The position numbers and the translations under genes are program-made. A DNA stretch of 21,206 bases from Salisapilia sapeloensis (Eukaryota; Oomycota; Peronosporomycetes; Peronosporales; Salisapiliaceae), in contig JAADVB010000289.1 of assembly GCA_023334545.1 (NCBI GenBank), positions 1-21,206 of the forward strand, written 5' to 3'. Positions 20,501-21,206 of the stretch are shown here, piece by piece. Each line of letters starts with the position of its first letter. Position 1 is the first letter of the stretch. The notes beneath the pieces were generated by a model. That model was not told where the DNA came from. It did not search any database and saw nothing but the letters and a program-made list of their open reading frames with translations.

Positions 20501-20980
20501 GTCTCTCAAGCTGAGCAAACTAGCATTACGAAGCGGTTGGTGGAATTGGCAAATACAGTTGATGTTGCGAATAGTAATGACAAACAATCAGTATCGTCCG
20601 ATGAAGCTATCGACAATGAGGTGAAAACCATCGCTGATGCCTACGAGAAGAAAAACTGCAATACAGGAATATCCGTCGCTGTTAGTCCACTAGAATTGGA
20701 TAATTCCGACTACAAAACCTTCAAAACGACTCAGCCTATGAGCGATACTGCTCTCCAGAAATCTACTTCAGCACTTAAACGTTCAGCATTAAAGGCTCCA
20801 GCTATTCACAAGATTCACATGAGCGCAAAACCAATTAAGCAATCTGACCAACCCGGAATGTCACCGAGACCAGATAAAGACACAATGACGATATCTCCTT
20901 TCTCTTCGACACCGATACTTTCCCGACGAACAGGAGCTATACAATCACGGCAGAATCCACGGACGGACAGCGCAAGGTAA
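17560..20980 (+). CDS. DZIP1: DZIP1/Iguana-like ciliary zinc-finger protein with IQ motifs
   Basis: Exons 17560-18138 and 18197-20980 give 1120 aa, joined in phase 0 across a 58-bp intron. The DZIP1 N-terminal domain is clear across the junction: FAFRERSGKLDTRSLARLDI, then VDTIQKHLENLAFADVSLED, then LKLFQVAQLTLEYLMNVQD, like human FRRRSGRVDW, VDTLQALLVNLTFADID and ALRLAQLCVEYLLHSQE. One C2H2 finger follows at residues 305-326 (C-x2-C-x12-H-x4-H), then a long coiled coil. Residues about 623-645 (AVNAIIRVVRGYFARKNF) and 804-828 (IQSLIRVQSAVKRHLAKRQ) are IQ-like calmodulin-binding motifs. The tail is Ser/Pro-rich. DZIP1 proteins localise to the basal body and transition zone and are needed for ciliogenesis and, in vertebrates, Hedgehog signalling. 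Here the role is presumably in zoospore flagella. The ATG at 17500 would add 20 hydrophobic residues and is less likely. Confidence 0.85.
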
Positions 20981-21060
20981 ATGGAAGCAGCATTTTAGAC
21001 GACCTAAATTGTAGTTGCTACACAAACAACATTGTGACATTACTAGATTTAATTGCTTGT

Positions 21061-21206
21061 CTATCCATCGATTCTGCTTTGACCTCGATTGCTGATGGTG
21101 TTGATCATATCTCCCATGTCGACTGCCACTTCATCACTTACAGACGTGGTTTTGGCCAAGCGATAGACTTGGCCGACGCTCTCTGCTGGAGACGGAAGCG
21201 CCTCAT
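21061..21206 (-). CDS. C-terminal end of an unidentified protein (partial)
   Basis: On the minus strand a frame enters at the window edge and stays open to TAG at 21063-21061, giving 47 residues. It runs from EALPSPAESVGQVYRLAK through VSDEVAVDMGDMINTISN to QSRIDG. Its length to the edge, position convergent with the DZIP1 gene (80-bp gap) and composition support a real gene end. A GTAAGT within it (after KTTS) could be a splice donor, in which case the true end would differ. I do not recognise the family. Confidence 0.5.
   Translation of the reverse strand, partial: EALPSPAESVGQVYRLAKTTSVSDEVAVDMGDMINTISNRGQSRIDG

Noticed and set aside
1-21206. tRNA, rRNA, CRISPR array, transposon ends, long tandem repeats, biosynthetic cluster
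   Set aside because: Looked for by eye on both strands and not found; the genes are unrelated eukaryotic housekeeping and membrane functions.

Overview
This is a compact protist nuclear genome fragment, most probably from a flagellated oomycete. Four things point that way. The genes are densely packed and cut by very short introns: 28 inferred, 27 of them 48-74 bp, with CTAAT/CTAAC-like branch sites. More than half of the inferred 5' splice sites read GTAC. A multi-pass membrane protein with leucine-rich repeats carries Cys/Pro/Trp signatures I associate with oomycete families. The DcpS-like gene has a TCATTC...ATTT element just before its ATG that resembles the oomycete core promoter. A DZIP1/Iguana-type ciliary protein implies a species that still makes flagella. 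An Albugo- or Pythium-like genome is plausible, but the genus cannot be fixed from the sequence. There are no prokaryotic features, rRNA, tRNA, CRISPR or intact mobile elements that I can see.

Layout. 1-162 (+) is the end of an ABC transporter. 899-3046 (-) is a six-exon TauE/SafE transporter. 3047-4197 is gene-poor. 4198-4992 (+) is a PP4 regulatory subunit 2 homologue. 5248-7519 (+) is a cyclic-nucleotide-gated-type channel. 7843-9166 (+) is an XRCC2-like RAD51 paralogue, recovered only by joining five exons. 9545-12029 (-) is the membrane LRR protein. 12808-13870 (+) is a DcpS scavenger decapping enzyme with an added N-terminal hydrophobic segment. 14106-15902 (+) is an Enhancer-of-Polycomb (EPL1) homologue. 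16040-17482 (-) is the nine-exon ATP-dependent NAD(P)HX dehydratase. 17560-20980 (+) is DZIP1-like. 21061-21206 (-) is the end of an unidentified gene.

The genes are mostly unrelated housekeeping functions: DNA repair and damage signalling (XRCC2, PP4R2), chromatin (EPL1), mRNA turnover (DcpS), metabolite repair (NAXD), cilia (DZIP1), and transport or sensing (ABC, TauE/SafE, CNG channel, LRR protein). They are not an operon or pathway cluster. I did not find a coherent new multi-gene system. The most interesting points are within single genes: an XRCC2 with its nucleotide-binding motifs erased, a possibly membrane-anchored DcpS, a channel pore without GYG, a DZIP1 with IQ motifs, an exon that encodes exactly one LRR, and a 77-bp divergent promoter with a CCAAT box. 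All exon models were built by eye from splice-site phase and protein-family similarity and have no transcript support.
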